Below are positions 35,401 through 47,850 of a DNA stretch of 64,000 nt, piece after piece (position 1 is the stretch's first letter; the number at the start of each line of letters is the position of its first letter). The position numbers were made by a program, and so were the translations under genes. The notes below the pieces were generated by a model. It did not search any database and was not told the DNA's origin. It was given only the letters and a program-made list of their open reading frames with translations. This DNA comes from Gnetum montanum (lineage: Eukaryota > Streptophyta > Gnetopsida > Gnetales > Gnetaceae): NCBI GenBank assembly GCA_015680685.1, contig MNCI01001024.1, positions 151,577 to 215,576 of the forward strand. Direction: 5' to 3'.

Positions 35401-36054
35401 TGGCATTAATGATGGCTAGAGCCTCTTCCTTTTTCTTTAAAGGAATCTCCTATGCAAGATCATGAGTGAGGATGCAAGTGCTAGAAAGATTGGTAGGGCT
35501 TAGCACAACTCCAATAAGAATTTTCATTGGCAATTACAATTGAGAATGGATTTGAGGAAATCAAAACCTCTACCCAAACTTTAAAGAGGTTTTTACAACA
35601 TCTATGAGAGCCAAAGGCATTAAGAAAGACATAGTTAGCTCCTTCACCAGTGATAATAATGGATATCAAGATGGATTAGTGTCTAAGCCTTCATCCACAA
35701 GTTCAAAAACGTGAAAGAAGAAGGACAACCTCAAATAATAAAGGTTTACAAGTTAAGCCACTTCATCATGGATCAATGCCAAAGAGCTTTCAAGAAAAAT
35801 CTTAAGTGATTCACTAGAATCTAATCAACAAGATTCCTAGAAATCATGGTTACTCCTAGGATCATGATAGTGTTAATATAGATAAAGCGCTTGGTGCATA
35901 ACTACAATCCTTGGACGTACTACTTTCACAAAACCTAATGGACATTAAGTGCACTATCTCCCCATGTCTATTGAGACATACTTTTGACCTAAAAGAAGAT
36001 GAAGTAATGCATGTAAGTAATACATTTAGTAGTATTCCATATAAAGATGAGGTT
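35401..36054 (+). pseudogene. unidentified ORF remnant, upstream half (split by copy 3)
   Basis: The last part has a clean + frame, with LQSLDVLLSQNLMDIKCTIS, then CLLRHTFDLKEDEVMHVSNT and IPYKDEVLA, ending exactly at the target-site duplication CTAGC. Removing copy 3 joins it in frame to 60,815 onward (next codons read F-stop-EVNSLVDLISIRT). It was a reading frame, probably of an older transposon or gene, before the insertion. I do not recognise the family. Confidence 0.4.
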
Positions 36055-36059
36055 CTAGC

Positions 36060-36179
36060 TATCACATCCCAATTTCCAAATGATGCTACTACCTAATGAA
36101 GATGGTGTCTCTTCATAACAAGGGATATTGTTTTCATATATTTGACATTTTCCATGAAATCCAAGGATGGGATGTCACA
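36060..36179 (+). repeat. internally deleted 5' LTR of copy 3
   Basis: Only ~120 bp. The first ~70 bp match the start of the 60,235 LTR (ATGCTACTACCTAATGAAGA...) and the last ~50 bp match its end (ATTTGACATTTTCCATGA...GGGATGTCACA). About 455 bp of middle are missing. Confidence 0.85.
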
Positions 36180-36181
36180 AT

Positions 36182-36193
36182 TGGTATCAAAGC
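36182..36193 (+). promoter_or_regulatory. primer binding site of copy 3
   Basis: TGGTATCAAAGC, two bases after the LTR end. It differs by one base from the initiator-Met PBS TGGTATCAGAGC. Confidence 0.9.
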
Positions 36194-37694
36194 AAACCAC
36201 AACCCAAGGCCCATTCAGAATCATGGGCCAACTAAAACATGAACTTAATGATGAATCGTGAAGCCACAACATAGGGAAGGAAATTGATCATCATTGAATG
36301 CACCATATGTCTATTATGTAAGGAAGAAGATACCATTCAATTGATTTCATGAATAATGGATTAGATATCTACAAAAAGAAATAGATGCCACTGACAAAAT
36401 TCTTTCATGGATATCATTAATCAATGAATATTTGATCACACCTCATCAAAATTCATCAATTACAAGAGATGTTGGTAAGAAAATGATACACTAATCTAGG
36501 TAACTCATACCCATATTAATATTATAAATAGTAATTGATTAAGGTCATTGTTAAGTTTCTCCTAAAACATTAGTAACCATGACCTGAATTGATTTTTGGT
36601 TTTGTTGAAATTCACTATTCAAGTAATCCACAAGATTTCAAGTTACCATATGTCAGCCTAGAAATGTCAATTCAACAAAATAGGCTAATTTTGTGCTTTT
36701 AATTACTAAAAATTCAACTATATTTTTGAAACCTAAGACAATGTGCAATACATAGTACTTGTTAAGACAATCTGAATAGTACAAATTTTGTCTCGATCTG
36801 ACTTATGGTTTTAGAGATATTGATGTTTAAAGTTTCTCATTGTATGTGCATTAAAATAATATTAAGTTATTAATTTATTATTTGAACAAAAAATAATCAA
36901 AATTTTAGGGTTGAAAATCAACAAGAATTGTCGTTTACACATATTGAATCCCTAACTTGTCATTGGTCGAACCACCACATCAATTATTGAGGCAAGGTGG
37001 AATAAAATAATAATAATAAGGTTTAAAAAAATCTCTAAAATACTTATTGACCAAGAGGTCATAGGTTTGATCCCTCACTCCAAAATACTTTTAATTATAT
37101 AAAAATAAAAATAATAATATAAATAAAATAAACATATTATTATTTATTAAAAAATGATTTGGAGGTCATGCATTCGACCCCATGACTCAACTTAGTTTTA
37201 TTTCTTTAAAAAATAAAATAAAACATAATAAAATTTAAAATATTTTAAAATTAATATTAATAAAAATTAAAATAAAATAAAAATTGTAGGTCATGTTGCC
37301 CTAGAAGGGCCACACAAACCTAGAAAGAGCCACACAGGCCTTGCAAGTCATATAGGACCTACAAAGGTTGCACTAACCTTGTAGGCCACACTAACCAGAC
37401 ACAACTGCCATAGGATGTTGGCCACCATGATGCTCCACCCTGCCATTGCCAATCATGTCATTGGTGCCTCAACTGATGTTGACATCAGCTCATGAATGTT
37501 GTTGTGTTCTCCACCTTGTGACATCTAGCATGCATGCCCCTGCAATAATTTCCCTAGAGCACTCCCACTATATCATGCCCTAGATCATGCTCTATTGCTT
37601 GCTACAAAAACCCGCACCTAAAATCCAAAGAAATCCTCATCACATTTTTTGCAACCACCATTGACTAAGCTATTGTTTCCTATCAATGTTTCCA
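36194..37694 (+). other. 5' internal region of copy 3, no gene
   Basis: Leader homologous to copies 1 and 2. At 37,040-37,190 are GGTTTGATCCC and GCATTCGACCCC, B-box-like words. At 37,290-37,400 are four to five reiterations of a GGCCACACAGGCC-type word. Confidence 0.5.
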
Positions 37695-37699
37695 TAAAC

Positions 37700-39383
37700 T
37701 AAAACACTATCAAATTTGGGCTCCTGGATCTCGATTGCAAATTTGGATAAGTATCAAAACTTGACAAATTTTTTCTAAGTGTTAAGACTACACTCCCACT
37801 ACTAGGACTATGCTCTAGAGCATAGTCAAAGTAGTTGACATAGACAGCTGAGATTTGCAAAATTTTCTAAGTGTCAATAGCAACTGGAAAATTTTCTAAG
37901 CATCCTAACTACACTCACCCTACCAAGACTATGATCTAGAGCATAATCAACCCTAGAATAACTAGTTTTGCAAATTTTCCTAAGTGTAAAGCTAGATGCT
38001 ACTGAGCATGGTTGGCATGAAAGAAATAGTTTGACAAAAGTTATAACTTTTAGCACTATGCTCCAAAGCATAGTTAGCATATTCAGCACTAAGAACATCA
38101 ACTTTGCAGGACTTCTCTAAGTGTTTATGTTATGCTTTCCCTACCAGGACTACACTTCAAAGCGTAGCTAGTGTAGTCTATACTAAACCTCACTTTTTGC
38201 AGAATTTTCCTAACTCCCTAGACTATGATTTATAGCATAGTTAGTGTAACCATGTAGGAATACCTCCAGAAGCCTCCAAAACTCAACACTGACTAGCATC
38301 TTAGCTCCAACATTCCCTGAGTAAGGAAGATTAGCAATTTGCATTTCATTTGTAACCCCCATTTGCCCCGAAATTTTACCTATGCTCAACACCACTTGGA
38401 AAAGTGGGCAGCATAGTCCCAGAGCGTAGTCTCCAAATTGCACTATTTTGCATTATTTTCAACTACTTTTTGATTTTTTTGGAACTTTACACGTAGTCTT
38501 GTAGCATAGTCATAGTTTGGCAATCTCACAAGGTCCATTGGAGCACAACAATACAACACCATTTGCTTTAGTGAAATCATAGTTGGAGCTAGCATAGTCC
38601 AAACTACCCCTCTATCACGTGGCACCTGATCCACAACTCATGCTAACCCTAGGCCTATAAATACCCCAGTGCTCTACATTTTAAGCGTTGGCATTTTGGC
38701 ATTCCCTTTGGCATTTGAAGTAATCAATTTGCATTCTAGCATTTGGCAAATTCAAAGTGCACTTAGCATTTTTGGGCAAACACCATTACACATCACCACA
38801 ACATCAGTGTACATCACCCAACATACCATTCACCACCATAGCTTGTAGGACACCATGGTTACTAACCTAGTAGGTTCAAACTCCATGATGGATGTTAGTT
38901 CTTCATATCTAGACACCATGAGACTATGACTCTGCTTGCCTACTATGCCTATTATACACCACATATGTCCTAAACTTTCCTTCATAATTGACTACGCTCC
39001 CCCCCCCTCCCCATTTAGGGTGGTTCCACCTTCTCTCTAGCTCACATTTGATGCATTTTTTTCATTTTCTCCTACATTTTAGCATTCTACATGCATTTTT
39101 CATTATTCTTCTCACAAATATGTGTGTTCAAATCTTTGTTTTTTTGCTTGAAAGTTTCACTATTCTCACCCCTATGAGTAGGATGAACATCAAAAATATT
39201 TTCCAAATCCCTTAATATTTTGTTTCCTCATAACGCCTGTAAGTCCCAGTTCGATTAACAAGACTGTTCTAGGCACCCTGCCTTTGCTTTCAAGTAGGCC
39301 CTCATGTAGAAGTGGGATCAAGACTATGTGACCATGGACCTCTTCATGTTCCATTCCAACCTCTAACATTTTTGGTCACTACA
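37700..39383 (+). repeat. 5' LTR of the Tat element
   Basis: Starts TAAAACACTATCAAATTT (TG decayed to TA) and ends GGTCACTACA. It contains a spaced series of ACTATGCTCTAGAGCATAGT-type palindromes (37,806-38,241), a TATA box at 38,656 and a C-rich tract at 38,998-39,012. Confidence 0.9.
38656..38663 (+). promoter_or_regulatory. TATA box in the 5' LTR
   Basis: TATAAATA inside a block (ACCCTAGGCCTATAAAT) conserved in both LTRs; the 3' LTR copy is at 56,275. It is well placed to drive the element's transcript. Confidence 0.6.
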
Positions 39384-39389
39384 ATTTTC

Positions 39390-39408
39390 TAGTGCTAGAA
39401 GGAGGGCC
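39390..39408 (+). promoter_or_regulatory. candidate primer binding site of the Tat element
   Basis: TAGTGCTAGAAGGAGGGCC, six bases after the LTR. Tat-lineage PBSs of the form TGGCGCTAGAAGGAGGG are what I would expect here. The initial TGG is TAG, a G-to-A change. I do not assign the tRNA. Confidence 0.55.
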
Positions 39409-39949
39409 TTTACCATTTTCTTCTTCAGCCATCCCTTGGTTATTGCCTTGCTTACTCTCTGCATCATCGGTGTAGACTAGACCCTATTGTCGATACCCGT
39501 AGAACACCACTAAAGAACACCAAAGCATATAACTTGCACTTGACCAAATTCTAGGTTCTCAATAGAGCACAGCTAGCTCTAGCATAGTGAGTGTAGTAAG
39601 CTCTGACCATAGTCCCAAAGTTAGCATCTTTTTCAGTATTTTCTAGTTTGTCATTTTTCTACATTTTTACGATTAGCCATTTTTTTAGCAATTTTATACC
39701 TAGCCATTTTTCCTGGTTCTCACACTTAGTCAATTTTCAGCTTTTGCAAATAACAACTCATTGCATATTTTTCTTTTGCATCGTGAACCCTGAGTAGCCT
39801 TCAACCTCCACTTCAAGCATGGTTGTTTCCTAGTTCGTTTAGTGGAAAATCCCAATAAACCTTCCTAGGTTTGGGAGCCATATCCTAGCATAGAGGCAAT
39901 CTCTTCAGTAGCGTAACTTACCTCCCAAAGTTATGGTGCTCAATGATGA

Positions 39950-42240
39950 GCAATACAACTTCATTTTCACAAATCTCTAGGTTGGTTTGCCCTTAGAATG
40001 CTAAGAAATGGATGCCAAATGTAGTTATGATATCATGCATTGCAAAGGGAGGGAATGGTTCCTTTCTGATTTTGACTTTGTTCCACTCACAAAAGACTAC
40101 CAATGGATGTTGTATAACCTCATTCGCAACATGAGCTATGAGGCAAGGATGGACTACGAGAAGCTAGATGAGTTTGAGGCTAAATTTGAGCATGATGATT
40201 CACTTCATTCCTCACTCTAGTAGATAGCCTCTACCTTTTCTCCTCCATCATCCCACATCCCTATGTCACTACCTAAGTGAATGCCTGTGGTGGCAACTCA
40301 CCAAACACAACAAGTGCACCAGGAGGTTACCCTTCCTTTTAGCATCCCCTTTAGCATGCCTTTCACCATTTCATTATGGCCAATTCAACCTATTTAGCCT
40401 ATGTATCCTATGTAGCCTATTTAGCCTTTTGTACCTTTAACTATTGTGCCTACACATCCTTATGTGCACACTGTGCATGTTTCTTAATTGCATATGGCTC
40501 AAGCATCATTCATCCTACCGCCTGTCATGCCTCCACCCTTTGCAATGGCCTAACCCAAAAACACATGGTGGGGGTTGGGTGTTATGTTTGTGACATAGCC
40601 TACATAACAAGCATCACATGTGGTCACATAACCCGAAGTTGGGTTGTGGGCCATCCAAATAGCACAATGGGTGGCACAACTAATGCATCCTACCACAACC
40701 TCACTAGGCTTGGTTTAAGCATTCTAGCTAATCCAAAGCCTCATTGAAGAGGTTAAGTGGCTTATGGTCTCCTCCTTTGAAACCATCCATGTGATGGAAT
40801 TTTACTAGAATGATTCGATTAGCCCTATGGTTCCACCACTAGCACTACCCATTGGGGTCCCATTACCCCAATTTACCAAATACAACAGTGAAGGGGACCC
40901 TAACACCCATCTAGTGAGCTTTTGGTGAGAATTCCTTTGCTACAAGCGTGGCTAAATGCCATCATCTACATGTTTTCCATGTCCTTGATCAACAAGACAC
41001 TAGATTGGTATTGTGTGCTCCCTAGGGCCTTCATCACCTATCTAGAGGAGTTGCTTATCCAATTTGTCACTCACTTCAAGTACAATTTGAAGCCTAAGGT
41101 GACCCTGGATCAACTAATGCAAGTGAAGTAAGGTCACTTAGACCAATGCAAAAACTCATTTAGCTATGGAGCACATCTCTTAACAAGATCTACAAGCCCA
41201 TTGTAGAAACACACATGCTAGTCATTTTCAAAGGTGTAATGAATGATTTTATCAAGTTGAAACTATATTACCTTGCCCCGTAGTCCTTAAGGCAAGAATT
41301 TGCTTAAACTAAGAGCATCTAGAATACAGTGAAGGCCAGCAAGGATCCAACCTACATGGCCTAAAAAAACTTGCATGTAATGAGAGAAAAGGACAAGGAC
41401 AAAGGCAAACAAGCAACTACAACCATTGCAACGATGGCCAACAAGGCTAAGATGGCCAATGGCAAACCAATGGCTAAGCCACCCAAGGACCCAACCCACA
41501 ATAAGATGGCTAGCTCTAGCATAGCTACAAACAACCAGCTCATGTCATTGATAGCCATAACACCAACTACCACAAGGTCTAACTTTAAGTGCAAGGATCA
41601 GTTGAAGTACAAATTGTTGCCTATCAAGTAGTTGAAGATCTTGGACTAACTACTTCATGTTAAATGCATCTAGTATAAAAAAATGTTTGAGGATGCTTGC
41701 AATTAGAATGACTGATATTGTGAGCTCCTCAAGAACCCTTTGGCTGTATTACCTAATGAGCTTTCAGTCCCTAAGCATTTTAAGTTGGACCAATTTTGCC
41801 AATATCACCAATTTCAAGGTCACAATATATACTTTTCCATGATATTATAGGACAACATACAATGCATGATTGACAAGGATGAGTTGGTCCTTGACACCAC
41901 CAATCTAGTATGCCCCCAAAACCAATCAATGGGGGCTTACAAGTATCCACTTAATGCAAGTGGTATAGGGAACATCATCAATGCTATTAGCATTGATAAA
42001 AATTCAGAACTAGAGGAATTCATTATCAAATCACCATCTCAGGCACCCATAACACCCTTTGTGGTTAGGGCCCTACAACACATTGCAAATACAACAACTC
42101 AAGCACCCTTCATCATAAGGGAACTACAACGTGCGAACTCTCCACTTGTTCAGAGTCTGGTGGTAGGGAATGCTTTAGTTCCTATTCACCCAAGATCCCA
42201 TCCTATAGCCAACAACAACAAGAAAGTGAGATGACAACCT
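39950..42240 (+). pseudogene. Tat gag remnant
   Basis: Gag forms the capsid of the virus-like particle. An N-terminal piece (40,008-40,217) includes FDFVPLTKDYQWMLYNLIRN. Pro-rich sequence follows, with PMVPPLALPIGVPLPQF. The conserved gag fold is at ~40,860-41,130: FTKYNSEGDPNTHLVSFW, then KTLDWYCVLPRAFITYLEEL, LIQFVTHFKYNLKPKVTLDQ and LMQVK. A Lys/Thr-rich linker (41,371-41,480) and a final open stretch 41,866-42,234 follow. No intact CCHC knuckle is seen. Frameshifts and stops occur throughout. Confidence 0.75.
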
Positions 42241-42559
42241 ATGAGGTCCAACAAGCACTTGATTAATCAAATGCTTAGGCAAACTAGGAGCAAAGGGCAC
42301 TAGGCCCACCAAAGCCTATCACCTTATCTTCCATCCTAATGGCCTAACCAACTAAAGAGGCCACTACAATAAGTAACCAACAATGGAGCATGAAGGCTCC
42401 AAAGCAAAAAATGTAAGCAAAGTCTAAATCCCCTCCACAAGAGATTCATCTCTTGGGTCACATGGAGGAGATGAAGGCAAGTAACAACAAAATAGCAGAT
42501 AGTAAAAAAGACTTCCTTGAAACATTGGCATAAGTCAAACAAGATCTAAAGTAAAAACT

Positions 42560-43490
42560 ATATAATATTAAGCCTATATGACCTAATAATGACCTCCTCC
42601 ACCCACTGTGAGTCACTAGTGTACATGTTGACCTCCATTCCTATCACGGAGGACAACCCAGTAGATGAGTAGTCCATCCATGTTGTGATGTTGCCTATGC
42701 CCTTGTATGAATTGAGTTTAATATCCCTAGCATTTCATGATGAGGTGATCAAGGTGAACCCTAAGAAGGGTCAAGTAATTACCATGTCGAGGTTCATTAC
42801 CATCTACATTAGACAATGTAAAATCTATAGATGCACATCAATGGTATGGCGATGATCAATGTCATCCCATACATAGTCATCGACAAGATTGATCTCACTA
42901 AATAAATCAAACAAACAAAGAGAACATGCCTTAAATCATTTAATGGATCACACATCATCATAAGGGAAACTATTGTGATAGCCTTTGTTGCAGGGGAGTA
43001 TTTTTCCACCACTACTAAGTTCATAATGATTGAGGAGATGCCAAGTTTCAACATTATCTTAGGTAGGCCCTAGTTAGCTTAGCTATGGGTCATCTCCTCC
43101 CCTATCCATTAGTAAATCCATCTTCCATATGAAGGTGGAGAGGTTATCATATATGGTGAAAACATAGCCCCTTTGACCATCAACAAAATTAACACTAAAC
43201 AAGGGTGAGTGGTGGATTTCCCTAATGACACATCTCTTATGAAGGACAAAGACAAAAAATGTGAGGCAAACCATCCTGAGGAGTGAACAAGAGCCCTTGA
43301 CCTCCTAGAGGAAGCTTTGTGGATGAAATTATCCTTTGACATAGCTATCAAAGATCAAGGTGAGTATTGTATCATACCATCTAGGCCCTACATGCCACCT
43401 AACCCACACTAGATTAGGAAGTAGCTACGCGACTAAAGCACCCCATTGGTTCAAATAGGCATTGGGTGCTTACTTGCCCCACTTCTACAT
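42560..43490 (+). pseudogene. Tat protease remnant
   Basis: Retropepsin cleaves the polyprotein. The active-site block reads HINGMAMINVIPYIVIDKID at ~42,830-42,890, where the family has IDGGA or similar. The catalytic Asp is therefore Asn (GAT to AAT). Downstream are LKSFNGSHIIIRETIVIAFV and TKFIMIEEMPSFNIILGRP, the C-terminal flap/ILGRPW block at ~43,020-43,070. After that come VIIYGENIAPLTINKINT and further linker up to ~43,490. Inactive. Confidence 0.8.
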
Positions 43491-44249
43491 GCTTTTATTT
43501 TTTTCTTTTTGTTTGCATTTTCATGTTAACAACTTCCTCTATTTGTACATTTTCACTTAGTTTACACTTTCACTTCTTTTCTTTTTAGTAGTTAGCTTAC
43601 ACATAAAAACTTCAAAGTACATAAACATCATAAAATGAAAAAGTTACAAAAGATACATAGTCTGCCATGGCCTTAAAATGGCATTCCATGGCTCAGAAAG
43701 GCCTTAAACTATTGCATGACCTATCGAGACCTGAAATTGGTAACCTTTCTTATGTCGCTTAGCCCAAAATGGCTTAAAACTACTAGCATGGCCCGACATG
43801 GCCTAAAACTAGCAATGTATCTCATGTCACATGGCCCGGAAAGGCCTTAATTATCACATGGCCCACCAAGGCCTAAAACTAGTAATCTTTTCCCCTTTAT
43901 CACCATGGCCTAGAATGGCCTAAAACTATCAAAACATTTCCTACATGCATGGCTTGAAATGGCCTAAAACTATCAAAACTTTGCCTACACGCATGGCCTG
44001 AAATGGCCTAAAACTAGCAATCACTACAACCTAGTCACATCAACTCATCATATCATTAACATCAAACACACAACAACTAAGTACAAAAGTCTACTCATCA
44101 TACACTTCACATAACAAAAAATCCATACCATCTCATAAAAAAATAACACTACATCACATGCTCATCCACATTACATGGAAAAATATATGCAAAAATAAAA
44201 ATATGTCCAATGATAGAGCTACATCAGGATCTACTTAACCGGTGGTGCT
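43491..44249 (+). repeat. degenerate CATGGCCTAAAATGG-type repeats
   Basis: From 43,663 to 44,020 the phrase ATGGCCTGAAATGGCCTAAA recurs about eight times at irregular 43-60-bp spacing. A related array is at 49,590-49,745, so the antisense-coding spacer is bracketed by the same repeat. 44,040-44,249 is non-coding. Confidence 0.75.
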
Positions 44250-47200
44250 AGATGTGGGTGGAGGTTTGTCCTCATCCACCACTCCATTGGGGCCTATATC
44301 ATCACTTGGTACCTATTAATGACAACAACAACAAAAACCTATAAGAAAATGTATAATATACAAACTAAAACAAAAAGCATGAAAATAATACAAAAACTAA
44401 CCTGAGAAGATCCTACATCAATCATGTATGGGAATAAGCTATTAAGGCCCTCCTCTAAATGTCAATGGATCTCAACCTATTATAGCCACATCTAACCCTC
44501 TTGGCTGAAGTTAAAACCAGAAAGGATCTTATCTTTGTCCATGGTGGTCAATGTGAGCGACTACATAGAAAAGGTGGCAAATGAAGTCTCCCTTTAAGGC
44601 ATGGCAATCTCCTGTTCTAGAGAACCACTAAGCACTATGTGATGAGTGAATATTTCAAAGGCCCAACTCCCACCAATCACCTCAATGAATAACTCAAGGC
44701 ACCAAGATTTGACAAACTCTTCTTTCAGTTGCTGCAGATATGCATCTTGCTCATGCTTATAGTGGCATTTATGATCCTTCTACATGTGCCCCAATTTGTA
44801 AACCTTTGCACTCTTGTCCCTTCCAAGTAAGTAGGTCCATCTGTAGCCTCTACTTGATGACCTCTTAGGTAGCCTAATTCTTGCCTTGAATCATCAACCA
44901 ATACCTGGCATGATCAATCTCTACATTTCAATAGGTACTATCTCCCCTTGCTCAAGTTTCCAAGAAATTATATCAAGACTAGAGATTCCCAATATTCTTA
45001 ACCTAGCTTTCCATCATTTCTTTAAGCTCATGCATGTGTTTCCACAAGTGCTCATTCAAGTGCCTATAGCTCCATAATGCTTTTGCACTAGAAAACTTGC
45101 ACTTGCTAGCTACTTCGTATGCACGACAAGGTACTTGCTCCACTTTAGGAGGGTACTGGAGAACAACATCTACCTTAGCCACCTAATTTATATCAAATAA
45201 AAGCTTGAAACTTATTGGAATGCAACAATCAATCAGCATTAGCCATAGACCAAGCATACAATTAGTAAAGCAACACAAGCAAAACAACATGAATATCAAG
45301 CTCAGGGTCCACCTACTATATGCAATCCACCATGTCTTCAACTATACATTTCATGAAGGTAAATTTATCTAATGTCTCTACCCACAACTTCATGTGGTGG
45401 GTAGGTATAGGTGGTGGATCGCTAGTAGGAACATTTGATCGCTAGTAGGAACATGGTGCAACATTCAGTAACAATTAAATATTCAAAGATGTGAAAGCAT
45501 AAGAGTAAAATAGTTGGCAACTTAATGTTCTTACCAAGCAAGCCCTCAAGTGTGAGAGCAAGGGGATCTCCCAGCTATACACCATCAAATAGGATGGTAA
45601 AATCACCCTCATTAGGGTGAAATAGCCCACTTACATCAAACTACTAGAGGGCCTCTATAGATTTTTGTAGCTCCCCCTAGGTGCCCCTTCCTTCTTAACC
45701 TAAGAAGGGATCGTCTCTATTGCTTCCACTACTATTACTTTGGTAGCCCTCTTCTCTAACTTACAAACATAGCATGATTAGCATTAGCATGATATGACAT
45801 GAAAACATAAAAACATAAACATAGAAAAAATAAAACAAATGCATCTACATGTGTAGTAACTTGTGACATTTGCACACAGATTTGGTATCTTGAGGTGGAT
45901 CATTTTGATGCCTACCTATTCAACTGCAAGGGTAAGGCCTCTTAATCTTCACCTTGAATGGCCCCACCATTTCCACAATATATAAGTTGGCCTTGCTTGC
46001 ATCCCCAATAATAGTTGTAGGACACTCACCTGTGCTGTCATAGGAATAGTGTGACCATGACAACCCTAGATGACCTTTGGTTGTAACTGAGTATGACTCA
46101 TTGATCTTCTTTGGGGGCTCCTACATGTAAGTTGTGGTGAACAAGTGCTTGATCCAAGGCTTGGATAGTTTCTCATAATCCTGAATCACCTAGTGCCTAT
46201 TATCTTGGACCACTAGGAACTCCATGAACCTTCATAGATATGCTGCGAAGAATGTGAAGTGCACGTGAGACCTTTCTTGGAGGTTGTAGCAAAGTCTAGT
46301 GATCTCTGCTTGTAGTCTAGCAACGAGGAAGGAGGCCCAATTAAACCTTGTGCCCTCCTCTAGTACCTCCCTCATCACCCATGCTTGCTCTACCCAAAGG
46401 ATTTTTCCTTAGAAGAGCAACTTTAGAAAGGCATGAGCATGAAAAAGAAAGTAGAGCTCCCAAACCTTAACTACAAGCACATCTTTAACTATGATGCCTT
46501 TGTGAGCTTGAGTGCTTCTCAACTACTTCTCAATCTCTTCTTTACTATCCACCTCTCTGCTAGCCTTATTAATGACCAACAGGCCCTCAAAGGAGAGGCC
46601 AAAGAGGTCAGTAAACAAAGCATTACTGAGGTTCAAGACTACCCTAACTCTATGCATGCTGGTGATGAAGCGACAGGTGTCATTACTGAAGGAGTCAATA
46701 ATGGTGATTATTTTGGCCACTAAAATGCTTCCGCTAAGGGCCAAGAAAAGGTTCATCAACCTAGCATGTGTGAGCTAGTTGGTCAATGCCTTTGAGGCCT
46801 AATGACATAACCAATGTTATGCCCCCTCTACATCATCATATTTCGTGATGAGGGTGTCCTCACTGCAACCTATGATGACCACCATTAACTATCTCGAAGT
46901 AATTGTAGTTGTAACATAGGAAAAAAAAATGTTAGCATCAAGCAAGGGAAAATCAAAAGTGCATGTGAGAAAGGACAAGAGCCAAACAACAAGTGCTCAC
47001 TCATAACAAATAATGTGCTAGGTGTAGGTGGTGGTGCAACTAACTCCTTGAAGTTTAGTATACCACAAGCCCACCTCTCATCAAGCCAATCATAGGTCTT
47101 ACACCACTTGAATGCCTTCAAGTACAAAGTGGAGTATTTATTTAAATCTTCTCCCACTTGCTCAATTATGGCCTCCTAAAAGTTTGGACTAGAGGAGAAC

Positions 47201-47850
47201 ACCTCTAGGGTGGTGTGGGTCAAAGCAAGGGCCTCTTCCTCATCATGGAGCCCCTAATCATCAACTTTGAATCTAACATTAGGAATGAGCACTTAGCATG
47301 GGAAAATAGCAAGCAATACAACACAAAATCATAATAGCACTTCCCCTCTCATGCAATGTAAGGTTGTAGGTGGATTTTGGAACACTATATGTACATGCAG
47401 GGCAACAAAGAGGGTGCTTCTCCTACTATAACAAGAAAAATCTATCATTTCCTAGATCTTGGATAAGGGACAAGTGCTACTAGTGCCTCACCTTAAACTA
47501 CCTACTTTGTCATCACTATTCATGGGCTTATCAGACATAAATCATATTATGTCCTAGTTCGCCTTGGGTAGCAATGTCTTAGTGATGATGCTCACAACCA
47601 TCACTACTAAGTGTGACCACATGATCATACTAAATTGCTGTAGTAGGAAGGATATGAACTTGGAAGTTCCAGGTTGAAACCATACCACCAAATGATCCAT
47701 CTTCATATCCAATGCAAGTGTGTTGGTCATAGGCTCACTCATGTAGCAAAGAATGCCAACAACCTCCAAAACAACTAGGAAAGGCTTTAGCAATACTCTG
47801 CAATTGCATGGATGAGAAATGTAGTGTTAGTATACATTAGATGAATTTTG
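44250..47850 (-). pseudogene. antisense coding-like region inside the Tat element
   Basis: This stretch between protease and reverse transcriptase has protein-like sequence on the minus strand, opposite to gag-pol. Examples are RFNWASFLVARLQAEITRL then HFTFFAAYL near 46,340-46,260, CRFITSMHRVRVVLNLSNAL near 46,650, DHLVVWFQPGTSKFI near 47,690, and DASKANLYIVEMVGPFKVKI near 45,970. The form (NW..FL...L, then an F....YL helix) resembles ORFs of unknown function in plant retroelements. Antisense ORFs are known in Tat elements, but usually not here. Stops are frequent. I cannot name the family. Dense + strand frames at 46,433-46,778 may be shadows. Confidence 0.4.

Noticed and set aside
40376-40747. 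123-codon Cys/Tyr-rich plus-strand ORF
   Set aside because: Out-of-frame shadow of the Pro-rich gag region; the gag frame reads through it.
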